A stretch of 64,000 nucleotides of DNA from Seohaeicola saemankumensis (GTDB lineage Bacteria; Pseudomonadota; Alphaproteobacteria; Rhodobacterales; Rhodobacteraceae). Below the pieces are notes generated by a model. The model was not told the origin of the DNA, ran no database searches, and was given only the letters and a program-made list of their open reading frames with translations. Below, piece after piece: positions 51,314-60,729 of this stretch (positions within the stretch are counted from its first letter, which is position 1; each line of letters begins with the position of its first letter). The stretch is from the NCBI RefSeq assembly GCF_042678485.1, contig NZ_JBHTKR010000002.1, positions 62,001-126,000 on the forward strand. Reading direction: 5' to 3'. The translations under genes were made by a program, and so were the position numbers.

Positions 51314-51928
51314 TCAGGTGGCCGGGCGGAAATAGGCGGCGCTGTCCAGTACGCCCGCCAACCGCGCAGCCGTGCACAGGCTTGCGCAAAGGCTGTTTTC
51401 GCCCGGCAGCGCGCCAACCAGGGCGATGGCGTTGCCCGGCAGGCGCAGCGGGTCAAGCACCCGTCGCAGGGCTTGCGCCATGCCCTGCCAGGATGGTTGC
51501 GGTGCGGGCATCGGGGCGGCGGATGCGAAGTTCAGCGCCGACACCTCGCGCAGTTCGGCCAGAAACGCCTCTGGCGCCTCTCCTTCGGGGGCGAGGGCCA
51601 GAAGCTGGCAGTTCTTCAACCCTGCCAGGTGGGCGCGCACCGGATCGGGCAAGACCAGACGGCGTGCCAATCGCAGGTTCAGCGCGGCGGGGGTGAACAA
51701 CAGCCCCGCCGGATCGCGCCCCGCCGTGCGATAAAGGCTGGCGTAATCCGCATAGCGCATGCCCAGTTCCGTGGCGCGTGCCATCTGCATGCGGATCACG
51801 GCCATGGGCGGGCGCTTGGCCGCCTGTTCTGCGCGGGCGCGTTCCCACATGTGCTTGTGCCACAGGCTGACCGGTTCGGGGGGCGCGTTATGCCCGATCC
51901 CCTTGGCGTGCGTGGGCCCGTCCGTCAT
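51314..51928 (-). CDS. Hypothetical protein
   Basis: The 204-residue protein has no signal peptide. It begins with a GIGHNAPPEPV segment, followed by a basic helical region (KHMWERARAEQAAKRPPMAV), MRYADYASLYRTAGRDPAGL and a C-terminal alanine-rich helix. I do not recognise a family. Composition and codon use look coding and match neighbours. It converges with yghU with only 15 nt between stops. Confidence 0.6.
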   Translation of the reverse strand: MTDGPTHAKGIGHNAPPEPVSLWHKHMWERARAEQAAKRPPMAVIRMQMARATELGMRYADYASLYRTAGRDPAGLLFTPAALNLRLARRLVLPDPVRAHLAGLKNCQLLALAPEGEAPEAFLAELREVSALNFASAAPMPAPQPSWQGMAQALRRVLDPLRLPGNAIALVGALPGENSLCASLCTAARLAGVLDSAAYFRPAT

Positions 51929-52098
51929 CGTCGATCATCCGTGGTCGGTGTGGTCTGCATAGACCTGCTGCCATCCGGGGAATTACGCAAGGGCAAACCG
52001 GGTTCATGCGGGCTTGCACAACGCCTGAGGTGCTGCAGCATGGACCGCCTGCCTGAAAGACAGGCGCGGCTGCTTGGGGTGCATCATGCCCCCGGCCT

Positions 52099-53196
52099 TC
52101 AGATCTGCAGAAACCGGGCGCGCGCGGCGTGATAGGTTGCATCGGCGCCATCAGCCTTCTGCCGCAGGATAGCAAGCGCGGCGAGATAGCTTTCGGCGGT
52201 GCGCCGGGCCAGGGGATCGCTGCTGTCGCGCAGGGCGGTGAAGACCTCGGCCGCGGCCTTGCCGCCCGCTTGCAGGATGCTGTCGGGGAAGGTGGGGTAG
52301 ACGGTCACGCCATGCGTCGTCATGAGGCTGTGCAGCGCGGCGGCATCCTGTGCGGCAGCGGCGGCAAGGCTGTCGCGATGCGCGGCGGCGCAAGCGACGC
52401 GCAGCACCTCCCGAAGGTCCTGGGGCAGAGCAAGATATCTGTCCTTGTCCACGATCAGTTCGAAGGCCATCGCGGGCTTGGTGAAGGACACGGCATGGTA
52501 ATGCTTGCATTCCTGCTGATAGCCCATCGCGAGATCCCGCGCGGGGCCGCCGAATTCGATCCCGTCAAGGGCGCCTGCCTGCAAGGCGGCAAGGGTTTCA
52601 TCCGCCGCCATGGCAACGGGGGACAGGCCCATCTTGCGCCAGACCTGCGCGGCAAGCCCCGATGACAGCAGGCGCAGGCCCTGCACATCCTCGATCCCGG
52701 CCAGGGCCGTGCGGAACCATCCGCCAGCCTGGGGGCCGGTGTCGCCGCACAGAAACGCCTGAACGCCGAAGCTGTCATGCACCGCATCCCTGACGGCGTT
52801 GCCGCCCAGCCGGTCCAGCCAGCTTGCCATTTCCATCGCGGTCAACCCGTAGGGCATGCCCGCGAAGAATGGCAGGGCCCCTGCGCGCGATTGCCAGGCC
52901 TGCACGGGGCCGTGGCCCATGTCGGCCTGGCCCGCGATCACGGCATCCAGCGCCACGGCCTGTTGTGCCGCGCCGTTCGCCGGGACCGCCTCGACCGTCA
53001 GAAGGCCATCGCTGAGGGTGTTGATCCGCGCGGCCAGCCGCGCCGCGTCGAGGGCGGTCTCGGCCGGGCCCGTGACGGGGCTGGTCTGCATCCGCCAGAG
53101 GGTGCGGCCCTGCGCCAGGGCGGGTGCGGCCAGCGCGGGTGCAGCCGCAGCCACCGCGCCAAGCGCCGCTGTTTTCAGGAATGACCGTCTGTGCAT
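52099..53196 (-). CDS. Orphan Tat-exported TRAP substrate-binding protein
   Basis: The 365-residue precursor has a perfect twin-arginine signal (RRSFLK, then an alanine-rich helix ending ALA). The DctP fold includes LWRMQTSPVTGPAETALDAA, AAQVWRKMGLSPVAMAADET and LQAGALDGIEFGGPARDLAM. This resembles the TakP-type 2-oxoacid or lactate binders. No dctQ or dctM is next to it, so it must use distant permeases or be a leftover or a sensor. It lies beside the LysR gene on the same strand. Confidence 0.85.
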   Translation of the reverse strand: MHRRSFLKTAALGAVAAAAPALAAPALAQGRTLWRMQTSPVTGPAETALDAARLAARINTLSDGLLTVEAVPANGAAQQAVALDAVIAGQADMGHGPVQAWQSRAGALPFFAGMPYGLTAMEMASWLDRLGGNAVRDAVHDSFGVQAFLCGDTGPQAGGWFRTALAGIEDVQGLRLLSSGLAAQVWRKMGLSPVAMAADETLAALQAGALDGIEFGGPARDLAMGYQQECKHYHAVSFTKPAMAFELIVDKDRYLALPQDLREVLRVACAAAHRDSLAAAAAQDAAALHSLMTTHGVTVYPTFPDSILQAGGKAAAEVFTALRDSSDPLARRTAESYLAALAILRQKADGADATYHAARARFLQI

Positions 53197-53223
53197 GGGC
53201 GTTCTTTCGCTGCGGGCTGGTCC

Positions 53224-53252
53224 TGTGCCAGGTCTGTGCCAGGTCTGTGCCG
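53224..53252. repeat. Short tandem repeat upstream of the orphan DctP gene
   Basis: TGTGCCAGGTC occurs twice in tandem and a third time partially. It lies 28 nt upstream of the start codon, so copy-number change could affect expression. Confidence 0.6.
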
Positions 53253-53321
53253 GTGTGCAACCTTATAGGTTGCGCGCGGCGGCCAGGCAATTCCACGCCC
53301 CGCCCTTGACCGTGCCGGGCA

Positions 53322-54188
53322 TCAGCCCTCCAGAAGCCGACGCAGCAGGGGATGCGGAAAACTGCGCCGCGCGGTGACGGCGTAGAAGCCTTCGATGATA
53401 TCCAGCTCATAGGGGGCGGCTTGCAGCAGGCCCGCCCTGATTTCATCGGTCAGGACGACGGCGGGCGCGATAGCCAGCCCCATGTTTTCGCGCGCCAGCA
53501 GGCGGACCATGGCCATGTCATCGACCTCGGCCGCGATGCGGGGGGTCACGTCCAGCCGGGCGACAAGGCTGTCGAAACCGCTGCGGATCGTGCTTTCGGT
53601 GGGCAGGATCACCGGTTCGTTACGCAGCAGATCGGCCAGTGTCGCATGCGGGGCCATGCGCGCGGCGGTGCCGTAAAGCCCGATGGGCTGTTCCGAGATG
53701 CGATGCGTCACCAGATCGGCCCCGCCGTCACGATGCGGCGGCTCGTTGGTCAGTACCACATCCAGCGCAAGGGCTGTCAGTGCCTCGATCAGAACGGTGC
53801 TGCTGCCCGAGCGCAGGATGATCTCGGTCTCGCCGCCGGTCAGGACAGGGCGCAGAAACGCCAGCTGGAAGTTGCGCGACAGCGTCGATTGCGCCCCTAC
53901 GCGAAGGGGCTGCTGCACCTCGCCGGTCTGGCGCAGGGTCGCGATCAACTCCTCGCCCGCGCCGAAGATGCGATCGGCATGATCCAGCGCGATGCGTCCG
54001 GCTTCGGTCAGGATCAGACGGCGCCCGCTGCGGGTGAACAGCGGATGTCCCAGCCGTTCCTCAAGTTGGCGCAACTGGATCGACAGGGCCGATTGCGACA
54101 GGTTCAGCCGTTCCGCCGCGCGGGTCAGGTTGCCCATATGGGCAATCTCGCGGAAATACCGCAGGTGATGATAGTTCAGATCAGCCAT
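53322..54188 (-). CDS. LysR-family regulator beside the DAB operon
   Basis: The 288-residue protein has the LysR winged helix (YHHLRYFREIAHMGNLTRAA, then LNLSQSALSIQLRQLEERLG) and a two-lobed effector domain (residues about 90-285). It is divergent from dabB-dabA across a 96-nt gap that holds nested palindromes, the usual arrangement for a LysR protein controlling its neighbour. The effector is unknown; a carbon-status signal would fit. Confidence 0.9.
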   Translation of the reverse strand: MADLNYHHLRYFREIAHMGNLTRAAERLNLSQSALSIQLRQLEERLGHPLFTRSGRRLILTEAGRIALDHADRIFGAGEELIATLRQTGEVQQPLRVGAQSTLSRNFQLAFLRPVLTGGETEIILRSGSSTVLIEALTALALDVVLTNEPPHRDGGADLVTHRISEQPIGLYGTAARMAPHATLADLLRNEPVILPTESTIRSGFDSLVARLDVTPRIAAEVDDMAMVRLLARENMGLAIAPAVVLTDEIRAGLLQAAPYELDIIEGFYAVTARRSFPHPLLRRLLEG

Positions 54189-54199
54189 GGATTTATAAA

Positions 54200-54242
54200 A
54201 CAGAACGTTTTTATAAAAACAATGAATTTTTTAGTGTTCTGT
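54200..54242. promoter_or_regulatory. Nested palindromes in the lysR-dabB gap
   Basis: An outer pair ACAGAAC (54200-54206) and GTTCTGT (54236-54242) brackets a perfect 14-bp palindrome GTTTTTATAAAAAC at 54207-54220. The AT-rich, dyad-rich layout fits recognition and activation sites of a LysR regulator. Confidence 0.5.
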
Positions 54243-54284
54243 TGCAGTGCTACCTGACCACCAGTTCTGACAGGAGAGCCCGCG

Positions 54285-55835
54285 ATGACCCTTCTTGCCT
54301 ATCTTCCGCCTCTGGCGCTGGCCCTTGTGGCCCTCGATCTGACCCTCAGGCCGGTGGGCCGCGCCCATGCCCGTCTTCACCTGCCCGAATGGGCCGCCTT
54401 GCTGGCGATGGTCTGCGCCTTCGGCGCGGCTGTCCTGCTGGCGGTTGTCGGGCCGGTCACGCTGAGCCTGCCGGGGGTGCTGGCCCTGGCCTTTGCCGCA
54501 AGGATCGACATCGTGTCGGTCGCGATGCTGTTGACCGTGTCCTTCGTGGGCTGGATCGTGCTGCGCTTTTCGCGCAAGGCGCTGGATGGCGAGGCGGGCC
54601 AGGCCGGGTTCATGGCGATGATGGCGGCCACGCTGGCGTCGGTGTTGCTGCTGGTCAGCGCGGGCAATCTGGTGCAGCTGGTGCTGGCCTGGGCCATGGT
54701 GGGGCTTGGGTTGCACCGTCTGATCCTGTTCTATCCCGACCGCCCGCGCGCCCAGCGGGCCGCGCGCAAGAAGACCCTCAGCGGGATTGCCGGCACTGCG
54801 TCGCTGCTGCTGGCGGCCATGCTGCTGATCCAGGGGTATGGCACCGCCGATATCGCGACCATCGCACAGGCGGTGCACGCGGGCCAGACCCCCGCGACAT
54901 TGTGGCTGGCGGCGCTGCTGCTGGCAGTGGCGGCGGTGTTCAAATCCGCGCTGATCCCCGCCCACGGCTGGCTGACCGAGGTGATGGAGGCGCCGACGCC
55001 GGTATCGGCCCTGCTCCATGCAGGCGTGGTCAACGCGGGTGGTTTCCTGCTGATCCGCTTTGCCGATGTGCTGCTGGCCACGCCCGGCGTACTGGCCTTG
55101 CTGGCGCTGATCGGTGGCTTCAGCGCCTTGGTGGGCGCGGCGGTGGCGCTGACGCAACCTTCGGTCAAGACGGCGCTGGCCTGGTCGACCTGCGCGCAGA
55201 TGGGCTTCATGGTGCTGCAGATCGGGCTGGCGCTGTTTCCGCTGGCGCTGCTGCATATCGTGGCGCATTCGCTATACAAGGCGCATGCTTTCCTGGCCTC
55301 GGGCGGGGCGGTCGAACAGGTGGCCCGGATCCGGCGCCCCGGTCCGGTGGCCATCCCGGACCTGCGGGCGGTCTGGCGTGCCTTCGGCCTGGCGCTGGTG
55401 ATCTATGCGCTGGTTGGCCTGATGTTCGGGATCCTCGACAAGCCGGTGCAGACCGTGGCCCTTGGCGCGATCCTGATTTTCGGCGTGGCCTATCTGATCG
55501 CGCAGGGACTTGCGGACATGGCGCCATGGCCGCTGACGATCCGCACGGTGGCCATGTCGGGCGCGGCCACGCTGGCTTATTTCGCGTTGCAGGCCGGTGT
55601 CACGGCCCTGTCGGTGGGCACGCTGCCCGCGCCGCCCGCAGCTGACGGGCTGATCTGGGCGACCTTGGTGCTTGCGGTCGGCAGTTTCGGGCTGGCCTCG
55701 GTGGCGCAGGCGACTTTTCCGCTCTGGGCCGGGCACCCCGCCGCGATGGGGCTGCGCGTACACCTGATGAATGGACTTTACCTCAATGCGCTGACGGACC
55801 GGATGATCGGTCAGTGGCGCGCATCGAAAGGATGA
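54285..55835 (+). CDS. dabB: DAB complex membrane subunit (NuoL/MrpA-like)
   Basis: The 516-residue protein belongs to the proton-conducting membrane transporter family (PF00361) with about 13 helices. Characteristic parts are SALIPAHGWLTEVMEAPTPV, SALLHAGVVNAGGFLLIRFA and LAWSTCAQMGFMVLQIGLAL. It is the cation-flux partner of DabA in the DAB inorganic-carbon accumulation system, supported by the adjacent dabA 4 nt downstream. AGGAG precedes the ATG. Confidence 0.9.
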   Translation: MTLLAYLPPLALALVALDLTLRPVGRAHARLHLPEWAALLAMVCAFGAAVLLAVVGPVTLSLPGVLALAFAARIDIVSVAMLLTVSFVGWIVLRFSRKALDGEAGQAGFMAMMAATLASVLLLVSAGNLVQLVLAWAMVGLGLHRLILFYPDRPRAQRAARKKTLSGIAGTASLLLAAMLLIQGYGTADIATIAQAVHAGQTPATLWLAALLLAVAAVFKSALIPAHGWLTEVMEAPTPVSALLHAGVVNAGGFLLIRFADVLLATPGVLALLALIGGFSALVGAAVALTQPSVKTALAWSTCAQMGFMVLQIGLALFPLALLHIVAHSLYKAHAFLASGGAVEQVARIRRPGPVAIPDLRAVWRAFGLALVIYALVGLMFGILDKPVQTVALGAILIFGVAYLIAQGLADMAPWPLTIRTVAMSGAATLAYFALQAGVTALSVGTLPAPPAADGLIWATLVLAVGSFGLASVAQATFPLWAGHPAAMGLRVHLMNGLYLNALTDRMIGQWRASKG

Positions 55836-55839
55836 TGCC

Positions 55840-58221
55840 GTGAACGCTCCTTCCCTGACCTTTACCGGACCTGAACTGGAACTCTTTGCGGTGGCGCGGA
55901 AGGCGGCCGGGATGATCCCGCCGGCCTTTCCGCTGGCAGCGACCGTGGCCGTCAATCCCTTTCTGGGCCAGGCGGGCCAGGACCGGGCGCAGACCGCCGC
56001 GATCCTGGCCCGTGTCGGCGGGCTGCGGATTTTCCGCGACCGCGCCGGTTTTGCCCAGAGCATGGCCGAAGGACGGATCGACCCGGCCGCGATGCAGGCG
56101 GCGGCACGGGCGCGTGGCCTGAAGACCGCCGATCTGGAGCAGGCCGTAACCAGGCCGACGCCGCAGCCGCGGGCATTCGCAACCGCAGCCGATCTGGCCG
56201 GAGATGCGGCGGCGCGCGCGTGGGCCGATCTGGCCCGCGACCGGATTGCCACATGGGCGGCGGCGCATTTCGATCAGGGGCAGGCGCTCTGGCCCGCGCT
56301 GGAAGGGTCGGCCTATGCATCCTGGCGGGCCTTTGCCAGCCGTGATCTGGTGCCCGGCATCGCCGGTCTGGGCGACAGTTGCCAGCGCGTGTCCGGCTTG
56401 CCCCATGATCCGCGTGCCGCCTTTGCCGAGGCGTGCCAGGTGCTGGGGGTGACCACGACAAGCGCGCCGGACTATTTCCATCGCCTGTTGATGGATCTGG
56501 AAGGCTGGGGCCAATATGCGCGGCATCTGGACTGGTTGGCGCAGCGGGACGGGGCGCGGGACGGGGTTCTGTTCGAATGCCTGACCATCCGGCTGCTGTG
56601 GGACATGATCCTGTTCGAGGCGCATCGCGACCTGATCGCCGCGTCATGGGCAGATACGCTGGCGGCCTATGCCGTGCCCGCGCAACCTTCCCATGACGAT
56701 CTGGTCGATGCAGCCCTGCAAGACGCGTTGGAGCGGTCCGAGGAGCGTCGGCTTGTGTCACGGCTGGCCGCCGCGGCGACCCAGGCGCCTGAGACGCATG
56801 CCAATCACACACCGGCGATCCAGGCGGCGTTCTGCATCGACGTGCGGTCAGAAGTGCTGCGCCGCGCGTTGGAGGCGACGGACGCCGGCATCCGCACCAT
56901 CGGTTTTGCGGGCTTTTTCGGTCTGGCCGTCGCGCATCGGGGCTTTGCCTCGGACGTGGTCGAGGCGCGCGCGCCCGTGCTGTTGCAGCCGGGTGTCGAA
57001 AGCCGGTCCTCGGGGGCGTCCGATGACGATCTGGCCGCCCGCATCGCGGCCCGGGCGACCCGCGCCTGGGGGCGGTTCCGCATGGCATCCGTCTCGGCCT
57101 TCGCCTTCGTCGAGGCCGCGGGCCCGCTTTATGTGGGCAAGCTGCTGAAAGATACGGGCACACGCGCCAAGGCGGCGCCTGGCGGACCCGCGCCCACCAC
57201 CGATCTGCCGCTCGAGGCGCGGATCGGGGCGGCGGCCACGATCCTGTCGGCCATGTCGCTGACCCGCGATTTCGCACGGCTGGTTCTGATTGCCGGGCAT
57301 GGCGCGGGCGTGACGAACGCGCCGCACGCCAGCGCGCTGCAATGCGGGGCCTGCGGGGGGCATGCGGGCGATGTGAACGCGCGGCTGCTGGCCGGGGTGC
57401 TGAATGACAGCGCCGTGCGCGCGGGGCTGGTGGCCAAGGGGATCGAGATCCCGGCCGACACGCGTTTTGTCGCGGGTCTGCATGACACCGTGTCGGACCG
57501 GGTCACGCTTTACGAGGATCAGGCCATTCCCGATCACGCGGCTGACCTGGCGCGGCTGCGCGCGGCGCTGGATCAGGCCGGAACGCTGGCCCGCGCCGAA
57601 CGGGCCGCGCGTCTGCCGCGCGCGGATACGCCCGAGGCGCTGGCCCTGCGTGGCGGCGACTGGTCCGAGCTACGCCCCGAATGGGGGCTTGCCGGTTGCG
57701 CGGCCTTCATCGCGGCCCCGCGCGGGCATAGTGCGGGTGTGGACCTGGGCGGGCGGGCCTTCCTCCATGATTACGCCTGGCAGGCGGATAAGGGCTTTGG
57801 CGTGCTTGAGCTGATCCTGACCGCGCCTGTGGTGGTGGCAAGCTGGATTTCGCTGCAATATTACGGGTCATCCGTGGCGCCGCAGGCCTATGGGGCCGGC
57901 AACAAGCTGCTGCATAACGTCACCGGCGGGATCGGCGTGATCGAGGGCAATGGCGGCATGCTGCGCGCGGGCCTGCCCTGGCAATCGGTCCATGATGGCG
58001 ACGCCCTGCAGCATGATCCGGTACGCCTGACCGTGATGATCGAAGCGCCGACGCAAGCGATCTCGGACATACTTGATCGTCATGACGGGGTGCGGGCGCT
58101 GTTTGACAACGGATGGCTGGCGCTGCTGGCCACCGATGCGGCAAAGGGTCAGGTGCTGCGCTATGAGGCAGGGACCTGGGTCAATCTGACGATCGAGGAG
58201 CGGGTGTCGCGCGCGGCCTGA
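55840..58221 (+). CDS. dabA: DAB complex catalytic subunit (DUF2309, carbonic-anhydrase-like)
   Basis: The 793-residue protein is a full-length PF10070 member. The zinc-site residues known from Halothiobacillus DabA are present with the same spacing: Cys332 and Asp334 in AAFCIDVRSE, His487 in AGHGAG and Cys502 in QCGACGGHAG. DabA is thought to turn CO2 into bicarbonate in the cytosol, driven by cation flow through DabB. An intact pair plus a divergent LysR gene indicates a working inorganic-carbon uptake system. No carboxysome or RubisCO gene is in the window, so it may supply anaplerotic carboxylases. Confidence 0.92.
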   Translation: MNAPSLTFTGPELELFAVARKAAGMIPPAFPLAATVAVNPFLGQAGQDRAQTAAILARVGGLRIFRDRAGFAQSMAEGRIDPAAMQAAARARGLKTADLEQAVTRPTPQPRAFATAADLAGDAAARAWADLARDRIATWAAAHFDQGQALWPALEGSAYASWRAFASRDLVPGIAGLGDSCQRVSGLPHDPRAAFAEACQVLGVTTTSAPDYFHRLLMDLEGWGQYARHLDWLAQRDGARDGVLFECLTIRLLWDMILFEAHRDLIAASWADTLAAYAVPAQPSHDDLVDAALQDALERSEERRLVSRLAAAATQAPETHANHTPAIQAAFCIDVRSEVLRRALEATDAGIRTIGFAGFFGLAVAHRGFASDVVEARAPVLLQPGVESRSSGASDDDLAARIAARATRAWGRFRMASVSAFAFVEAAGPLYVGKLLKDTGTRAKAAPGGPAPTTDLPLEARIGAAATILSAMSLTRDFARLVLIAGHGAGVTNAPHASALQCGACGGHAGDVNARLLAGVLNDSAVRAGLVAKGIEIPADTRFVAGLHDTVSDRVTLYEDQAIPDHAADLARLRAALDQAGTLARAERAARLPRADTPEALALRGGDWSELRPEWGLAGCAAFIAAPRGHSAGVDLGGRAFLHDYAWQADKGFGVLELILTAPVVVASWISLQYYGSSVAPQAYGAGNKLLHNVTGGIGVIEGNGGMLRAGLPWQSVHDGDALQHDPVRLTVMIEAPTQAISDILDRHDGVRALFDNGWLALLATDAAKGQVLRYEAGTWVNLTIEERVSRAA

Positions 58222-58240
58222 CGCCCGGACCACCGGACAG

Positions 58241-58276
58241 AAAAAAGGGCGGCCCGCGCATGTCGGGCCGCCCTTT
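58241..58276. terminator. Bidirectional terminator between dabA and cydB
   Basis: AAAGGGCGGCCCG and CGGGCCGCCCTTT form a perfect 13-bp stem with a 7-nt loop and A- and T-tracts on the two sides. It can end the convergent dabBA and cydAB transcripts. Confidence 0.88.
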
Positions 58277-58283
58277 GTCTTGA

Positions 58284-58311
58284 GCCGTCTGTCTTGCGCC
58301 GTCTGTCTTGC
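58284..58311. repeat. 14-bp tandem duplication after cydB
   Basis: GCCGTCTGTCTTGC is repeated head to tail twice, with partial copies on either side, just outside the cydB stop codon. Confidence 0.6.
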
Positions 58312-58318
58312 GCCGCTG

Positions 58319-59341
58319 TCAGTCGTAGCGCAGGTCGCGCGCCTTGCCGCGGAAGATGTAATAGGCCAGTGCCGAATAGCCCGCGATGACCGGGATCACG
58401 ATCAGCGCGCCGACAAGGATGATCATCAGGCTTTCGGGCGCAGAGGCCGCCGCATAGATCGTCAGCTTTTCCGGCACCACATAGGGGTAGAAGGAATAGG
58501 CCAGACCCGTGAAGGCCAGCACGAACAGGGCGCTCGCCCCGGCAAAGGGCAGCCAGGCGAAGCTGTCATTGGCCGTGGGCAGCCGCCGCAGCACGACCCA
58601 GATCCCAAGGATCAGCGCGGCGGACATCAGCGGCAGCGGCGCCAGCAGGAAGAACTCGGGGATCGAGAACCACCGCTCCCAGATGCGGGTGCTGACAAGG
58701 GGCGTCGCAAGCGAAATCGCACCCACACCCAGCACCACGCCCCAGATTCCGCCACGCGCCCATCGGACCGCTTTCAGCTGCAATTCACCTTCGGCTTTCA
58801 GGATCAGCCAGCAGGCGCCGATGAAGCTGTAGCCCACGGTCAGGAAGACCGCCGTCAGCAGGGCGAAGGCCTGCGAGGTCCAGCTGTTGTCCAGCCCCAT
58901 GACGTAAAGGCCCAGCATGTAGCCCTGCGCCATCGACGTCATGATCGAGCCTGCGAAAAACGCGACATTCCAGGCATTTTTCTTCGGCAGGGCCACCTTG
59001 GCGCGAAACTCGAACGCAGTGCCGCGCAGGATCAGACCGATCAGCATGATCGCGACCGGCAGGTAGAGCGCGGTCAGGATCGTGCCATGCGCCGCCGGAA
59101 AGGCGACCAGCAGCAGGCCGACCGCCATCACCAGCCAGGTTTCGTTCGCATCCCAGAAGGGCCCGATCGAGGCGACCATGCGATCCTTCTCGGCCTCGTT
59201 GCCCAGGGGCGTCAGGATGCCGACGCCCAGGTCAAACCCGTCCAGCACGACATAGATCAGGATCGACAGGCCCATGAGCGCCGCAAAGACCACGGGCAGC
59301 CAGACGGCGGGATCACCAAAGAGGGTCATCATGGCATTCAC
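58319..59341 (-). CDS. cydB: bd-type quinol oxidase subunit II
   Basis: The 340-residue protein has the CydB fold with about eight helices and the conserved ILIYVVLDGFDLGVGIL and FWDANETWLVMAVGLLL. It partners CydA as a bd-type or cyanide-insensitive oxidase that reduces O2 with quinol. A GTG at 59341 overlaps the cydA stop (GTGA); an ATG nine bases later is an equally possible start. Confidence 0.93.
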   Translation of the reverse strand: MNAMMTLFGDPAVWLPVVFAALMGLSILIYVVLDGFDLGVGILTPLGNEAEKDRMVASIGPFWDANETWLVMAVGLLLVAFPAAHGTILTALYLPVAIMLIGLILRGTAFEFRAKVALPKKNAWNVAFFAGSIMTSMAQGYMLGLYVMGLDNSWTSQAFALLTAVFLTVGYSFIGACWLILKAEGELQLKAVRWARGGIWGVVLGVGAISLATPLVSTRIWERWFSIPEFFLLAPLPLMSAALILGIWVVLRRLPTANDSFAWLPFAGASALFVLAFTGLAYSFYPYVVPEKLTIYAAASAPESLMIILVGALIVIPVIAGYSALAYYIFRGKARDLRYD

Positions 59342-60729
59342 TCCGCCGGGATCGACTGGATCGCGCCGCTGACCGGGCGGCCTGCGACAGGTGCCGTGCC
59401 GCCCTTGGCCTTGCGCCGGGCCAGGTAGACCAGCACGCTGACATAGGCGACAAGCAGCGCGCCATAGATCATCAGATAGGCCACCAGGGTCGAGGCCACC
59501 AGCGCCGGCGCCACATCACCCACCGCGGCATCGGTGCTCAGCACACCGGTCACCAGCCAGGGCTGACGGCCGATTTCGGTCGTGTACCAACCCGCCAGCG
59601 TCGCCAGCCAGCCCGAGAAGGCCATCGGCATGAACGCCCACAGGACAGGGCGCGGCAAGCCTTCGATCCCGCGGCCACGGCGCATCAGGAACAGGGCCGC
59701 CCAGGACAGGGCCAGCATCGCCATGCCCGTGCCCACCATCACGCGGAACGACCAGAACACGGCGTTCACGGGCGGGTGCAGGATGGTGCCATCCTCGGCC
59801 ACGAAATCGTTCAGGCCCGGCACCTCGCCATCCAGGCGATGGGTCAGGATCAGGCTGGCGCCCGACGGAATGCCGATTTCGAATCGGTTCTCGCGCGCGT
59901 CCTCATCGGGCAGGGCGAACAGCAGCAGCGGCACATTGCCTTGCGTCTCCCAGTTGCCCTCCATCGCGGCCACCTTGGCAGGCTGGTATTCCAGTGTGTT
60001 CAGCCCGTGCATGTCTCCGGCATAGATCTGCACCGGGATGATCGCGGCACCCATGATCACGCCCAGCCGCAGCGATTTTCGCACCTCGGCGCTGCGTTCA
60101 CCCATGACCCAGCGCAGGGCGGACATGCCCGCGATCAGAAAGCCCACGGTCAGGCCCGAGGCCAGCAGCACATGGGCAAGCCGATAGGGCATCGAGGGGT
60201 TGAAGATGATCGCGAACCAGTCGGTGGCATAGGCCACGCCGTCGCGCATCTCGAAGCCCTGGGGCGTGTGCATCCAGCTGTTCAGCACAAGGATCCAGAA
60301 TGTCGACATGGTCGTGCCCACGGCCACCAGAACGGTGGCACCCGTATGCGCCCAACCGGGTACGCGGCTGAAGCCGAACAGCATGATGCCAAGGAACACG
60401 GCCTCCATGAAGAAGGCGGTCATAATCTCGTAGGCCAGCAGCGGCCCCGCGATATTGCCGACGCTTTCCATGAAGCCGGGCCAGTTCGTGCCGAACTGGA
60501 AGGACATGGTGATGCCCGACACGACACCCATGGCAAAGGACAGGGCGAAGACCTTGACCCAGAAGAAATAGGCATCCATCCAGACCTGATCACTGGTCCG
60601 GGCGTAGCGCCACTTGAAGAACACCAGCACCCAGCCCAGGGCAATGGTGATCGTCGGAAAAAGGATATGGAACGAGATATTTGCCGCGAACTGGATCCGC
60701 GACAGCAACAGGGTGTCCATCATCTCCAT
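59338..60729 (-). CDS. cydA: bd-type quinol oxidase subunit I
   Basis: The 463-residue protein has the CydA landmarks: haem-ligand His in NISFHILFP, MGVVSGITMSFQFGTNWPGF and GRQPW near residue 390. The Q-loop is short, as in cyanide-insensitive (CIO) oxidases. The start is ambiguous because GGAG lies within the ATG-GAG-ATG-ATG run; translation may begin at the last of these (MDTLLLS). It is co-translated with cydB. No cydX-like small gene is seen. Confidence 0.93.
   Translation of the reverse strand: MEMMDTLLLSRIQFAANISFHILFPTITIALGWVLVFFKWRYARTSDQVWMDAYFFWVKVFALSFAMGVVSGITMSFQFGTNWPGFMESVGNIAGPLLAYEIMTAFFMEAVFLGIMLFGFSRVPGWAHTGATVLVAVGTTMSTFWILVLNSWMHTPQGFEMRDGVAYATDWFAIIFNPSMPYRLAHVLLASGLTVGFLIAGMSALRWVMGERSAEVRKSLRLGVIMGAAIIPVQIYAGDMHGLNTLEYQPAKVAAMEGNWETQGNVPLLLFALPDEDARENRFEIGIPSGASLILTHRLDGEVPGLNDFVAEDGTILHPPVNAVFWSFRVMVGTGMAMLALSWAALFLMRRGRGIEGLPRPVLWAFMPMAFSGWLATLAGWYTTEIGRQPWLVTGVLSTDAAVGDVAPALVASTLVAYLMIYGALLVAYVSVLVYLARRKAKGGTAPVAGRPVSGAIQSIPAE

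Noticed and set aside
54242..55645. A 467-codon frame overlapping dabB in another plus-strand frame
   Set aside because: It is Gly/Arg-rich with no hydrophobic segments, whereas the dabB frame encodes an obvious polytopic protein.
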